This document shows, piece after piece, positions 38,137 to 51,027 of a stretch of DNA of 62,741 bases. Position 1 is the first letter of the stretch, and the number at the start of each line of letters is the position of its first letter. The stretch spans positions 1 to 62,741 of the forward strand of contig LWTN01000241.1 of NCBI GenBank assembly GCA_002101225.1. Direction: 5' to 3'. The DNA comes from Cycloclasticus sp. symbiont of Poecilosclerida sp. M. Lineage in GTDB: Bacteria > Pseudomonadota > Gammaproteobacteria > Methylococcales > Cycloclasticaceae. A program made the translations under genes and the position numbers. The notes beneath the pieces were generated by a model. It saw only the letters and a program-made list of their open reading frames with translations, ran no database searches and had not been told where the DNA came from.

Positions 38137-38696
38137 ACAAGCTTGTAGTAGGGCTTGATGAAGTCGGTAGAGGTTGTTTGGCAGGCCCTGTTATTGCGGC
38201 CGCTGTGATTTTAGACGACAGTGTAAAAATTCAAGGTCTAGCTGATTCAAAAGTGCTGTCTGAAAAAAAACGCCAGGTTTTATCTACTGAAATAAAAGCA
38301 GGTTCTTTTGCGTGGTCTATTGGACGCGCTGAAGCATCGGAAATAGACGAAATAAATATTCTACAAGCGAGTTTGTTAGCGATGAAACGAGCCTATGCTG
38401 GGCTGTTCATTACTGCCGATTTTGTAAAAGTCGACGGTACTTTCTACCCTGATATTGATGTGCCTGGTGAATGTATTAAAGGGGGCGATGCCTTGGTTGA
38501 AGAGATTTCTGCGGCATCGATATTGGCTAAGGTTTACCGTGATGAACATATGCGCTTTTTAGATGGATTTTACCCCGGGTATCAGTTTGTGAAACACAAG
38601 GGTTATCCAACGGCTTATCATAAAAAAATCATTCAAGAATCAGGTGTTTTGTTGGCGCATAGGCGGTCATTTTCGCCTGTAAAGAAATTTATATAA
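38133..38696 (+). CDS. rnhB: Ribonuclease HII
   Basis: The 187-residue enzyme removes single ribonucleotides and RNA from RNA-DNA duplexes. The active-site motif GLDEVGRGCLAGPVIAAAV carries Asp and Glu. The other acidic residues are in FVKVDGTFYPDI and AASILAKVYRDEHM; FKHKGYPTxxH-type sequence is seen as VKHKGYPTAYHKK. The start is TTG at 38133, overlapping lpxB; its stop overlaps the dnaE ATG by one base. Confidence 0.96.
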   Translation: MNKLVVGLDEVGRGCLAGPVIAAAVILDDSVKIQGLADSKVLSEKKRQVLSTEIKAGSFAWSIGRAEASEIDEINILQASLLAMKRAYAGLFITADFVKVDGTFYPDIDVPGECIKGGDALVEEISAASILAKVYRDEHMRFLDGFYPGYQFVKHKGYPTAYHKKIIQESGVLLAHRRSFSPVKKFI

Positions 38697-41600
38697 TGAG
38701 CGAAGAACTCAAATTCGTTCATTTAAGAAATCACACCGAGTATTCGCTTGCTGATGGTCTAATACGTGTAAAAGAACTTGTGCAACGTGCGGCTGATTTT
38801 TCTATGCCCGCCATCGCAGTAACGGATATTTCAAACTTATTTGCGACGGTAAAGTTTTATAGGGCGGCCGTAAATTCAGGTGTTAAGCCTATAATTGGCG
38901 CAGACGTTTATGTGCGTGATTCGTCTGAACAAAAATCACCTTATTTAATCACTTTACTCGTGATGAATAAGGTGGGCTATTTAGGCCTTTCTGAATTGAT
39001 TTCAGATGCCTATCTGAATGGGCAAGATAAAGGTATCCCCTACCTTACTTCAGAAAAGATTTTAGCTAAATCAGACGGTTTGATTGCCCTATCTGGTGGT
39101 GCTGAGGGAGAGATTTCTCAAGCCATGATGGCGGGGGATGAAGAGCATGCTAGAGAAGTCCTGTTGAAGTGGTCAACGGCATTTCCAACACGCTTTTATT
39201 TTGAAATTCAACGCCTAGGAAAGTCTCAAGAAGAACTCATTATCCAACATGCCGTTAATTTGGCTTCGGAATTTGAACTGCCGATAGTTGCGACAAATGG
39301 TTCATGCTTCTTGAGCGCGCGCGATTTTGAGGCACATGAAGCGCGCGTATGTATTAATCAGGGCCGAGTTTTAGCAGACCCTCGTCGAGAAAAAAAACAT
39401 ACGGAAAAACAATATCTGAAAAGCCAAGAAGAGATGCTAGAAGTTTTTTTTGATTTACCAGAGGCGCTGAATAACTCAGTCGAGATTGCCAAGCGGTGTA
39501 ATTTAGAATTAACCCTCGGCGAAAACTTTTTGCCTGATTTCCCCATTCCGGCGGGTTCTACAATTAATCAATATATAGCCGAGCTTTCAAAAGAAGGGCT
39601 TAAAGCGCGGATAGCGGAGACAGAGTATCGGCTGGATTTCACTGAAGAGGTAGTGACGGTTTATCAGAACCGGCTTAAACGCGAGTTAGATGTTATCTGT
39701 GAGATGGGTTTCCCAGGTTACTTTTTAATCGTTGCGGACTTTATTAAATGGGCAAAAGAAAATGGCGTCCCCGTTGGTCCTGGCAGGGGGTCTGGTGCGG
39801 GTTCAATCGTGGCCTATGCGCTTAGAATAACTGATATTGACCCCATTGAATTTGATTTACTGTTTGAACGGTTTTTGAACCCTGAACGTGTCTCCATGCC
39901 TGATTTCGACGTCGATTTCTGTATGGATGGGCGTGACCGCGTGATTGATTATGTGGGAGAGCGTTATGGGCGTGAAAAGGTCTCGCAAATCATCACCTAT
40001 GGCAGTATGGCTGCCAAAGCGGTTGTACGTGATGTAGGGCGTGTACTGGGGCACCCTTATGGTTTTGTTGACCGATTAGCAAAGCTCATTCCGTTTGAAA
40101 TTGGAATGACGCTTGATAAAGCCCTAGATGAAAGCCCAGATTTGCTACAAGCGTATCGAGAAGAAGAGGACGTGCGTGAGTTAATTGACTTGGCAAAAAC
40201 GCTTGAAGGCATTGTTAGAAATGCGGGTAAGCACGCGGGGGGTGTTGTTATAGCACCGAGTAAATTAACTGACTTCTCACCTTTGTATTGTGAACAAGGC
40301 GGAACTAACCTCGTAACACAGTTTGATAAGGATGATGTCGAAGCCGTAGGCTTGGTGAAATTTGATTTCTTGGGCTTGCGAACATTAACAATTATAGACT
40401 GGGCATTGCAAAGTATTAATGAGCGCCTGTTATTAAATAACGAGGAGGCTGTGGATTTAGATAGGCTGCCACGTGACGATGCAAAGACGTATGAGTTATT
40501 AAAAAATTACACAACAACGGCGGTCTTTCAGCTCGAATCTAGAGGGATGAAAGACTTGATTAGGCGGCTGCGTCCTGATTGTTTTGAAGATATTATTGCA
40601 TTAGTAGCATTGTATCGCCCCGGTCCTATCGGTTCGGGCATGGTTGACGATTACATCAACGTTAAACATGGCCGTAAAAAAGCCGAATACCCACACCCTT
40701 CACTTGAAGCGATTCTAAAGCCAACCAATGGCGTTATTTTGTATCAAGAACAGGTGATGCAAATCGCCCAAGACCTCGCCGGTTATACATTAGGTGGGGC
40801 TGACTTATTGCGCCGTGCGATGGGGAAGAAAAAAGTTGAAGAAATGGCACAACAACGTGACATGTTCACTAAAGGCGCCGTAGCAAATAATGTCGATATT
40901 AAAACCGCAAACTATATTTTTGACCTAATGGAAAAGTTTGCAGGTTATGGGTTTAACAAGTCTCATTCAGCGGCGTATGCATTAATCGCCTACCAGACGG
41001 CGTGGTTAAAAGCGCACTATCCATCAGAATTCATGGCGGCGGTTTTATCATCCGATATGGATAACACCGATAAAGTCGTGATGTTGATTGATGAATGCAA
41101 AGATATGGAGCTGGAGATTCTACCGCCTAATATTAACGAAGCAGGATACCGGTTTATATCCAATGACGAAGGTCAAATATTGTATGGATTAGGTGCAATT
41201 AAAGGTGTAGGCGAGGCCGCGATAGAATCTATTATTGAACAGCGTCAAAAGATTAAAGCCTTTAAAAGTCATGAGGATTTAGCATCGCAAGTTGATACTA
41301 GAAAGGCAAATAAGCGGGTGCAAGAAGCGCTGGTACGGTCGGGGGCGCTAGATTGTTTCGATAAAGATCGTGCGCAACTGATAGCGGATTTGCCAAATGT
41401 GATGCAAATTGCGGAACAAAAAAACAAAACAGCACTTGCAGGGCAGGACGACTTGTTTGGCTTGGCTGACATGCAGGAAAACATTTCTCAAGCCTCGAAT
41501 AAAGTTGAAATGTGGACGCAAAAAGAGAGGCTTAAAGGTGAAAAAGAAACATTAGGCTTATGGCTAACGGGCCACCCGTTTGACTCAGTCAGAGATGAGA

Positions 41601-42202
41601 TGTCGCTTTTGACATCAGGAAAGCTAAATACATTATTGGAAATGGAGCTTGCGAGTAGTCAAAATTCCTACGGGCGTAGGGGGGCAGGGAAGCCTGTCGT
41701 TATAGCGGGTGTGATATTAGATGTAAGAACGCGAATAACAAAAATGGGCTCTAAAATAGCCACTATTATTTTAGACGATGGTAGTGCTCGCCTTGAAGCG
41801 ATTGCATTCAGTAAAATTTTTGATGCATATCAAGAATTGCTAGTTACCGAAAATGTTATTGTGATTGAAGGTGGTTTGTCGTTTGATGACTTTGCCGGTG
41901 TTAATAGAGTTAAGGCCGACTCTATCGTGTCGGTAGAGGTTGCACGAGAAAAGGCGTCGAAAGACGTGTATGTAGAGCTAAATGAAAGTGCCGGTGTTAA
42001 CGCCATTGAGGCTGTTGATAAATTGCATACAATCATTAATAACTTTACGGGGGGTGATTGTCCCGTTAAAGTTAAAATAATTTCAGATGGCGCGGCTGCG
42101 ACGATGTGTTTGGCGGATCAATGGCGCGTACACCCTACAGATGAATTGATTGACGCGTTAAAGAGTGCGTTCCCTTCACAAGAAAGTTTTGTTCGTTTTT
42201 AA
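38696..42202 (+). CDS. dnaE: DNA polymerase III alpha subunit
   Basis: The 1168-residue protein is the replicative polymerase core. The N-terminal PHP domain has FVHLRNHTEYSLADGLIRVK. The palm carries GVPVGPGRGSGAGSIVAYAL and catalytic Asp residues in MPDFDVDFCMDGRDRVIDY near residue 401, with a further Asp in VKFDFLGLRTLT. Then come the finger region LYRPGPIGSGMVDDYINVKH, LYQEQVMQIAQDLAGYTLGG, GFNKSHSAAYALIAYQTAWL, the HhH-like GAIKGVGEAAIESI, the beta-clamp-binding GQDDLFGL and a C-terminal OB domain. The length is normal (E. coli 1160). Confidence 0.98.
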   Translation: MSEELKFVHLRNHTEYSLADGLIRVKELVQRAADFSMPAIAVTDISNLFATVKFYRAAVNSGVKPIIGADVYVRDSSEQKSPYLITLLVMNKVGYLGLSELISDAYLNGQDKGIPYLTSEKILAKSDGLIALSGGAEGEISQAMMAGDEEHAREVLLKWSTAFPTRFYFEIQRLGKSQEELIIQHAVNLASEFELPIVATNGSCFLSARDFEAHEARVCINQGRVLADPRREKKHTEKQYLKSQEEMLEVFFDLPEALNNSVEIAKRCNLELTLGENFLPDFPIPAGSTINQYIAELSKEGLKARIAETEYRLDFTEEVVTVYQNRLKRELDVICEMGFPGYFLIVADFIKWAKENGVPVGPGRGSGAGSIVAYALRITDIDPIEFDLLFERFLNPERVSMPDFDVDFCMDGRDRVIDYVGERYGREKVSQIITYGSMAAKAVVRDVGRVLGHPYGFVDRLAKLIPFEIGMTLDKALDESPDLLQAYREEEDVRELIDLAKTLEGIVRNAGKHAGGVVIAPSKLTDFSPLYCEQGGTNLVTQFDKDDVEAVGLVKFDFLGLRTLTIIDWALQSINERLLLNNEEAVDLDRLPRDDAKTYELLKNYTTTAVFQLESRGMKDLIRRLRPDCFEDIIALVALYRPGPIGSGMVDDYINVKHGRKKAEYPHPSLEAILKPTNGVILYQEQVMQIAQDLAGYTLGGADLLRRAMGKKKVEEMAQQRDMFTKGAVANNVDIKTANYIFDLMEKFAGYGFNKSHSAAYALIAYQTAWLKAHYPSEFMAAVLSSDMDNTDKVVMLIDECKDMELEILPPNINEAGYRFISNDEGQILYGLGAIKGVGEAAIESIIEQRQKIKAFKSHEDLASQVDTRKANKRVQEALVRSGALDCFDKDRAQLIADLPNVMQIAEQKNKTALAGQDDLFGLADMQENISQASNKVEMWTQKERLKGEKETLGLWLTGHPFDSVRDEMSLLTSGKLNTLLEMELASSQNSYGRRGAGKPVVIAGVILDVRTRITKMGSKIATIILDDGSARLEAIAFSKIFDAYQELLVTENVIVIEGGLSFDDFAGVNRVKADSIVSVEVAREKASKDVYVELNESAGVNAIEAVDKLHTIINNFTGGDCPVKVKIISDGAAATMCLADQWRVHPTDELIDALKSAFPSQESFVRF

Positions 42203-42246
42203 ATAAGAGACTAGCTGTATTAGCTAAGTCGATATAAAATACATAT

Positions 42247-43206
42247 ATGAACTTAGATTATTTAGATTTCGAACAACCCATTGTTGAGCTTGAAGATAAA
42301 ATTGACGAGCTACGGCGCGTTGGTAACGACAATGAAATTGATATTCAAAAAGAGATTGAGCGACTGCAAGAAAAAAGCGGCTCGCTAACACAGTCTATTT
42401 TCTCAAAGCTGTCTGATTGGCAAGTTTCGCAACTTTCAAGACACCCATTACGTCCTTATACGCTTGATTATATTGATGGCGTATTTGATGAGTTTAAAGA
42501 ATTACATGGCGACCGGAATTTTTATGATGACGCCGCGATTGTTTCAGGTGTCGCGCGTATAGATGGACACGCGGTGATGATTATCGGCCACCAAAAAGGG
42601 CGTGATACGACACAAAAAATAAAACGTAACTTTGGTATGCCGCGCCCTGAAGGCTACCGTAAGGCTTTACGTTTGATGAAATTGGCAGAGCGCTTTAACT
42701 TACCCATTATTACTTTTATCGATACGCCGGGCGCTTATCCAGGTTTAGATGCTGAAGAACGTGGCCAGAGTGAAGCTATTGCAAGAAACTTGTTCGAGAT
42801 GTCGACCTTGAAAACGCCCGTTATCAGCGTGGTTATTGGAGAAGGTGGCTCGGGTGGTGCGTTGGCGATTGGAGTAGCGGATAAATTGTATTTATTGAAA
42901 TACAGTACTTATTCAGTTATTTCACCGGAAGGTTGCGCGTCTATTTTGTGGAAGAGGGCCGATAAGGCACCTCAAGCGGCAGAAGCTATGTCGATAACCT
43001 CAAGTCGTTTGTTAGAACTTGGGCTAATAGATGGTGTTGTCGATGAACCTTTAGGTGGCGCGCATAGAGATTTTGTGCAGATTTCGTCAAACCTTAAAGC
43101 CATGTTGGTTAAAGAAGTCACCGCGCTTCAGTCTGTACCGGTAGATGAGCTCGTTAGCAAGCGGTACGACCGTTTGATGGCATATGGAAAATTCTCCGAG
43201 TCTTAA
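42247..43206 (+). CDS. accA: Acetyl-CoA carboxylase carboxyltransferase alpha subunit
   Basis: The 319-residue protein pairs with AccD to transfer CO2 from biotin to acetyl-CoA, giving malonyl-CoA. The crotonase-like fold shows [60 protein letters not shown] and the oxyanion region [20 protein letters not shown], then [15 protein letters not shown]. The length is normal. It is next to dnaE as in E. coli; a TATAAA in the 44-base gap could be a minor promoter. Confidence 0.98.
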   Translation: MNLDYLDFEQPIVELEDKIDELRRVGNDNEIDIQKEIERLQEKSGSLTQSIFSKLSDWQVSQLSRHPLRPYTLDYIDGVFDEFKELHGDRNFYDDAAIVSGVARIDGHAVMIIGHQKGRDTTQKIKRNFGMPRPEGYRKALRLMKLAERFNLPIITFIDTPGAYPGLDAEERGQSEAIARNLFEMSTLKTPVISVVIGEGGSGGALAIGVADKLYLLKYSTYSVISPEGCASILWKRADKAPQAAEAMSITSSRLLELGLIDGVVDEPLGGAHRDFVQISSNLKAMLVKEVTALQSVPVDELVSKRYDRLMAYGKFSES

Positions 43207-43275
43207 GTCCGACTAGTTGCTACGATTCCACGCCTGCCTTTTATCAAGTCCGTGAGGTTTCGGTAGAACACTGTT

Positions 43276-44604
43276 GTGAATCAATTTAGTCAATCAATCG
43301 AGGCTGCACTTTTAAAGCAGCCTTCAATTACTAGAGCGCTAATAGCTTACAGTGGTGGTGTAGACTCTCACGTGTTGCTTCATGTTTGCGCAAAAATTCA
43401 AGTAGTTACAAAAAACATTCGATTCAGTGTAATTTCAGTCGATCATGGCTTGCACGAAGCTTCGGCGCGTTGGCTTGAGTATTGTGAGAAAACGGCAGAT
43501 GAGCTCGGCTTAGAATTTAAGGGCGCTAAGGTTTGTGTCGACACCATAAAACAAGACGGAGTTGAGAGCGCTGCACGTAAAGCACGTTATGCAGCTATTA
43601 AAGAGTTTGTTGATGAGCACACGGTTTTGCTGACGGCTCAACACCAAGATGATCAAGCGGAAACCTTGTTGCTTCAGTTATTTAGGGGTTGTGGGGTACA
43701 GGGCTTAGCGAGCATACCTCCAATGGCCCAGTTTGGTTCGGGCTTTATAGCGAGGCCTTTTTTAAATTTTGGGCGTGAAGAAATTGTCGAGTACGCCAAT
43801 AAGTTTAAATTAAAGTGGCTTGAAGACCCCAGTAATACTGACATTAGTTTGAATAGAAACTATCTCCGTTCTGAAGTCATCCCAGTTATTAAAAAACGTT
43901 GGGGGGCTTTTTCAAAAACCACATCTAGAACTGCCGAGCATTGCGCTGAAGCGAGTAGTTTACTGGCAGCGACTTATGAGCATTTAATCGACAAAGAGAA
44001 TCTGGCTGTTTTCAATCTACAGGCAATAGAAGGGAAATCGGGTGAGGTGCAGCGAGCGATAATAAGGCATTGGTTGTTTAGTAACGATATAAATGCGTTG
44101 TCTACAAAACAGATGGAGCAATTATTAAATAATGTAATAGCAGTTGACGATGAAAAACAGCCCGTTCTGAAAGTTACTGACTATGAGGTGAGGCGTTTTA
44201 AGAATAGGCTTTATCTTTTGAAGGCTCTGCCTGAAATGATGCCTAATCTAAGCATTGAATGGATGGGCGACGTCTGCCAACTTCCTGAGCCTATTGGTGA
44301 GTTAAAAAAGGTTGTACGTGTTGGTTGTGGAGTAAAAAAAGAATGCTGGGATAGACGCGTCACTATCAAATTCAGGAACGGCGGCGAGAATATTAAAATA
44401 CTTGGTCGATCGGGAACGCAGAAACTAAAGAACCTTTTGAATCAAAAAAGCTTGCCGTTTTGGGTGAGAGAGCGAGTTCCCTTGGTTTATATCGATGATA
44501 AATTAGCGGCAATTGCTAATTTTTGGGTAGCAGAAGAGTTTCAAGCAGGAGAAGACGATAATGCATTTGAAATTAGTTGGTCCCACCCAGACTTAAGTTT
44601 TTAA
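43276..44604 (+). CDS. tilS: tRNA(Ile)-lysidine synthetase
   Basis: The 442-residue enzyme modifies C34 of tRNA-Ile2 to lysidine so that it reads AUA, an essential step. The PP-loop IAYSGGVDSHVLLHVCAK is at about residue 23. VLLTAQHQDDQAETLLLQLF and RPFLNFGREEIVEYANKFKL, then WLEDPSNTDISLNRNYLR, are family signatures. The C-terminal TilS substrate-binding domain is present (FRNGGENIKILGRSGTQKLK). The start is GTG at 43276 with weak ribosome-site sequence, so the exact start is a little uncertain. Confidence 0.96.
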   Translation: MNQFSQSIEAALLKQPSITRALIAYSGGVDSHVLLHVCAKIQVVTKNIRFSVISVDHGLHEASARWLEYCEKTADELGLEFKGAKVCVDTIKQDGVESAARKARYAAIKEFVDEHTVLLTAQHQDDQAETLLLQLFRGCGVQGLASIPPMAQFGSGFIARPFLNFGREEIVEYANKFKLKWLEDPSNTDISLNRNYLRSEVIPVIKKRWGAFSKTTSRTAEHCAEASSLLAATYEHLIDKENLAVFNLQAIEGKSGEVQRAIIRHWLFSNDINALSTKQMEQLLNNVIAVDDEKQPVLKVTDYEVRRFKNRLYLLKALPEMMPNLSIEWMGDVCQLPEPIGELKKVVRVGCGVKKECWDRRVTIKFRNGGENIKILGRSGTQKLKNLLNQKSLPFWVRERVPLVYIDDKLAAIANFWVAEEFQAGEDDNAFEISWSHPDLSF

Positions 44605-44645
44605 ATTTCTAGTCCAGAGGCTAACTTCTGTTTAATCGTTTGCCG

Positions 44646-44651
44646 TATAAT
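44646..44651 (+). promoter_or_regulatory. pyrG: Candidate -10 box for pyrG
   Basis: A perfect TATAAT lies 36 bases before the pyrG ATG, in the 83-base gap after tilS. The -35 side is poor. It suggests that pyrG-kdsA-eno has its own promoter. Confidence 0.45.
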
Positions 44652-44672
44652 GTCGCCATCTTTTTGGTTTAA

Positions 44673-46313
<1,641 letters not shown>

Positions 46314-46342
46314 ATAATGATAGTGCGACTTAGGAATAAAAC

Positions 46343-47179
46343 ATGAATTTATGTGATTTTAAAGTAGGAATCGACAAACCATTTTTTCTTATCGCAGGCA
46401 CGTGTGTTGTTGAAAGCTTGCAAATGACGATTGATACGGCGGGTAGCCTGAAGGAAATGACCGAGAAGTTGGGTATTCCCTTTATCTATAAATCATCGTT
46501 TGATAAAGCCAATCGCTCTTCAGTGGGCAGTTTTAGAGGGCCTGGTATCGAAGAAGGACTTCGTGTTCTAAGTGAAGTCAAAGCTCAGCTTAACTTGCCA
46601 ATTCTGACTGATGTGCATGAAGACACACCTATGGATGAGGTTGCTGCGGTAGTTGATGTATTACAAACGCCCGCTTTTTTATGCCGTCAAACGAATTACA
46701 TCACGCGTGTTGCCAAGGCGGGGTTGCCGGTAAATATCAAAAAAGGTCAGTTTTTATCCCCATGGGATATGAAGCACGTCGTAGAAAAAGCGCGTTCAAC
46801 AGGCAACCAACAGATTATGGTGTGTGAGCGTGGTGCATCGTTTGGCTATAACAATTTAGTGTCTGATATGCGTTCCTTAGCTGTGATGCGTGAAACAAAC
46901 GCGCCGGTTGTTTATGACGCGACGCATTCGGTCCAATTACCAGGTGGTGATGGGGCGACCTCAGGCGGACGGCGTGAATTTGTTCCGACTTTAGCGCGTG
47001 CGGCTATAGCAGCAGGTGTTTCAGGCGTGTTTATGGAAACCCATCCTAATCCTGAAGAAGCCTTAAGTGATGGGCCAAATTCGGTGCCACTGGATAAAAT
47101 GGCTGATTTATTGTCGATGCTAAAAAACATAGATGATTTGGTTAAGCAAACCCCATTTCTAGAAAACAGTTTTAAATAA
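46343..47179 (+). CDS. kdsA: 3-deoxy-8-phosphooctulonate (Kdo-8-P) synthase
   Basis: The 278-residue TIM-barrel enzyme joins PEP and arabinose 5-phosphate to Kdo-8-P for the LPS inner core. Visible blocks are [82 protein letters not shown] and [20 protein letters not shown]. The usual second residue of the active-site stretch reads AGTCV where E. coli has AGPCV-like sequence; this is a minor variation. Between pyrG and eno, an order found in many proteobacteria. Confidence 0.97.
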   Translation: MNLCDFKVGIDKPFFLIAGTCVVESLQMTIDTAGSLKEMTEKLGIPFIYKSSFDKANRSSVGSFRGPGIEEGLRVLSEVKAQLNLPILTDVHEDTPMDEVAAVVDVLQTPAFLCRQTNYITRVAKAGLPVNIKKGQFLSPWDMKHVVEKARSTGNQQIMVCERGASFGYNNLVSDMRSLAVMRETNAPVVYDATHSVQLPGGDGATSGGRREFVPTLARAAIAAGVSGVFMETHPNPEEALSDGPNSVPLDKMADLLSMLKNIDDLVKQTPFLENSFK

Positions 47180-47182
47180 TAA

Positions 47183-48481
<1,299 letters not shown>

Positions 48482-48482
48482 T

Positions 48483-48758
48483 GTGAAAATACTCGCCGTC
48501 ATTCTTGTGCTGTTATTAGCTTATCTACAATATAAATTATGGGTGGCGGACGGTAGGGTACAAGAGCTTTGGACGCTTGAGCAACGTGTAGAGGACTTAA
48601 GAAGCGAGAACAAAACTTTAAGAGAACGGAACGTTTCGCTTCAAGCCGAAGTTGAAAACTTAAAGCACGGCGTTGATGTTATAGAAGAAAAAGCGCGTCA
48701 AGACCTCGGTTTAGTCGGTAAAGACGAAACGTTCATCCAGTTTGTAGAACCCAAATAA
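48483..48758 (+). CDS. ftsB: Cell division protein FtsB
   Basis: The 91-residue bitopic membrane protein joins FtsL and FtsQ in the divisome. The N-terminal membrane helix is MKILAVILVLLLAYLQYKLW. A periplasmic coiled coil follows (RVEDLRSENKTLRERNVSLQ), then VIEEKARQDLGLVGKDETFI, the typical end that contacts FtsQ. The start is GTG two bases after the eno stop. The eno-ftsB-ispD-ispF order is the standard one. Confidence 0.95.
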   Translation: MKILAVILVLLLAYLQYKLWVADGRVQELWTLEQRVEDLRSENKTLRERNVSLQAEVENLKHGVDVIEEKARQDLGLVGKDETFIQFVEPK

Positions 48759-48764
48759 CTGAGT

Positions 48765-49481
48765 ATGGTTGCGAGTATAGAAAACGTTTGGTGTATCGTG
48801 CCCGCAGGAGGCATTGGTAAGCGGATGAACTCAGCCATTCCAAAGCAATACTTAGCGTTTCAATCGACAACGGTGATTGACTTCACCTTGAAACGTCTAC
48901 TGCGTTGTAAGCAAATTGATAAAGTCATTGTTGCCATTCACGAAGATGATATCGAATGGAAAAATACAGCTTACGTTGAACACCCTAAAGTCATTACGAC
49001 TCATGGTGGCGTAGAGCGTGCACATTCTGTATTAAACGCGTTACAAAAAATCAAGACACTCGGCAAAGCGCAGGATTGGGTGCTGGTGCACGATGCAGCA
49101 AGGCCATGTGTCCTACCTAGTGATATTGAACTATTGATTGGGTTGGCTGATAAGAAGAAAACGGGCGCAATTCTCGCTGCCCCAATAGCAGATACCGTAA
49201 AGCAGGTTTCAAATGGGCGTGTGGATAAAACACTCGATCGTCAATGCTTATGGCGTGCATTAACCCCGCAAATATTTCGTGTAAAAGAACTGGAAGATGC
49301 TTTGTTAGGTGCGATGGAAATGAATGCACCGGTGACTGACGAAGCCAGTGCAATTGAGTTGGCAGGAGGAAAGCCTCTGATAGCAGAAGGGCGGGGTGAT
49401 AATATTAAGATTACTTCACCCATGGATTTGTCTATGGCGAGCTACATTATCGAACAACAGGAATTAAGTAAATGCGAATAG
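48765..49481 (+). CDS. ispD: 2-C-methyl-D-erythritol 4-phosphate cytidylyltransferase
   Basis: The 238-residue enzyme adds CMP to MEP, the third step of the MEP pathway. It has the pyrophosphorylase loop [79 protein letters not shown] and [20 protein letters not shown]. The length is normal. It overlaps ispF by ten bases, so both MEP-pathway enzymes are probably translated together. Confidence 0.97.
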   Translation: MVASIENVWCIVPAGGIGKRMNSAIPKQYLAFQSTTVIDFTLKRLLRCKQIDKVIVAIHEDDIEWKNTAYVEHPKVITTHGGVERAHSVLNALQKIKTLGKAQDWVLVHDAARPCVLPSDIELLIGLADKKKTGAILAAPIADTVKQVSNGRVDKTLDRQCLWRALTPQIFRVKELEDALLGAMEMNAPVTDEASAIELAGGKPLIAEGRGDNIKITSPMDLSMASYIIEQQELSKCE

Positions 49482-49948
49482 GTCATGGTTACGACGCCCA
49501 TCAATTTGTTAAGGGTAAACCCCTTGTTCTTGCAGGCGTGAATATACCTTATGAGTTTGGTTTATTGGCGTACTCTGACGGTGATGTGGCCTTGCACGCT
49601 TTATGCGATGGGTTACTAGGCGCTGCAGCTCTGGGGGATATTGGTAAGCACTTTCCAGATACAGATGCGAGCTATAAAAACATTGATAGTCGCCTTTTGT
49701 TAAAGCAGGTTATCGAGAAGCTTAGTACGAATGGATACGCGTTAGTTAATGCGGATATTACAATAATCGCGGAGGCTCCTAAATTGGCGCCGTATATTAC
49801 ACAGATGACTAAGAATATCGCGTGCGATTGTCGGTGTGATAACAGCCAAGTTAACGTAAAAGCTACGACAACCGAAGGGATGGGTTTTACAGGTCGTAAA
49901 GAGGGCATAGAAGTTCACGCTGTGGTGCTGTTGAAGCAAGAAACTTGA
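49472..49948 (+). CDS. ispF: 2-C-methyl-D-erythritol 2,4-cyclodiphosphate synthase
   Basis: The 158-residue trimeric zinc enzyme closes the cyclic diphosphate in the MEP pathway. Metal ligands are in [20 protein letters not shown] (Asp and His) and in the later [20 protein letters not shown] (His). [19 protein letters not shown] and [20 protein letters not shown] complete the signature. The length is typical. truD follows after 20 bases, as in E. coli, where surE and pcm come next. Confidence 0.98.
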   Translation: MRIGHGYDAHQFVKGKPLVLAGVNIPYEFGLLAYSDGDVALHALCDGLLGAAALGDIGKHFPDTDASYKNIDSRLLLKQVIEKLSTNGYALVNADITIIAEAPKLAPYITQMTKNIACDCRCDNSQVNVKATTTEGMGFTGRKEGIEVHAVVLLKQET

Positions 49949-49968
49949 AAAAAAGATTGTAACTATTG

Positions 49969-51027
49969 ATGCTTGCGAAAAAAGTTGAATACGAACAGCA
50001 CGTTCATAATCTAAGTTACGCTAATGGAAAGCCCGCTTGTTCTGGCGAATTAAAATCGGCACCATCAAATTTTAAGGTTTCTGAAGAACTATCCTTTGAA
50101 CCAACAGGGAAAGGCGAGCACGCTTATCTTTACATACAAAAAGCAGGGCTGAATACCGATGAGGTTGCGCAGGCTCTAGCAAAGTTTTCCTCAGTACCAA
50201 GAAAATCGGTCGCATATGCTGGGCTAAAAGATAAGCATGCCTTAACAAAGCAATGGTTTAGCGTTCATTTAGCGGGTCAGGAAGGGCCCGATTGGGATGG
50301 TTTTTCAGTTGATGATGTGCGGGTTATTAGAAGCACGCGACACGAAAGGAAGTTAAAGACAGGGGCCCTTAAATCCAATCAGTTTGCCATTATTTTAACT
50401 AACGTATTGGGCGATAAAAACGATTTAAGCAGTCGCGTATTAAAAATTTCCGAACAGGGTGCGCCAAACTACTTTATGCAGCAGCGGTTTGGTTTTGAAG
50501 CTAATAACTTATTTTTAGCGGACCGTGTATTTAGTAATAACGAGCCGATAAGAAGTCGTCGCACTAAAAGCCTGCTTCTTTCGGCAACGCGATCTTTCTT
50601 GTTTAACTTGGTTCTTTCACAACGTGTCAAAGATAAGTGTTGGGATAAGGCTGTAGAGGGTGATGTTTTTATTTTAAATAGTACGCGCAACTACTTTGAA
50701 TGTGACGAACTGACACAGGACATTTTAAAACGGCTTGAGGATGGTGATATCCATCCATCAGGCCCATTATTTGGTGAAGGCAGCGCTGTTGTTAGGGAGC
50801 AAGCGTTAATGCGTGAGGAGGCAATATTTTCAGCCCACTTGAATTTTTGCCATGGATTAAAGAATCAGCGTGTAGATTTTGCCCGTAGAGCCTTGCGTAT
50901 TATCCCGAATAAGTTCGTGTCAACATGGATTGATGAAGAAACACTTCAGCTTTCTTTTGAACTACACTCTGGTAGTTATGCAACAGCGGTGATTCGCGAA
51001 CTAATAAACACGGAGATAAGAAATTAA
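49969..51027 (+). CDS. truD: tRNA pseudouridine(13) synthase
   Basis: The 352-residue enzyme converts U13 of tRNA-Glu to pseudouridine. It has FKVSEELSFEPTGKGEHAYL and the catalytic Asp in VAYAGLKDKHALTKQWFSVH. The TRUD insertion domain is present, with APNYFMQQRFGFEANNLFLA; the end is FELHSGSYATAVIRELI. The ATG at 49969 is preferred to a TTG one codon earlier. Its stop meets the uppP start directly (TAAATG), so uppP is inserted between truD and surE relative to E. coli. Confidence 0.96.
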   Translation: MLAKKVEYEQHVHNLSYANGKPACSGELKSAPSNFKVSEELSFEPTGKGEHAYLYIQKAGLNTDEVAQALAKFSSVPRKSVAYAGLKDKHALTKQWFSVHLAGQEGPDWDGFSVDDVRVIRSTRHERKLKTGALKSNQFAIILTNVLGDKNDLSSRVLKISEQGAPNYFMQQRFGFEANNLFLADRVFSNNEPIRSRRTKSLLLSATRSFLFNLVLSQRVKDKCWDKAVEGDVFILNSTRNYFECDELTQDILKRLEDGDIHPSGPLFGEGSAVVREQALMREEAIFSAHLNFCHGLKNQRVDFARRALRIIPNKFVSTWIDEETLQLSFELHSGSYATAVIRELINTEIRN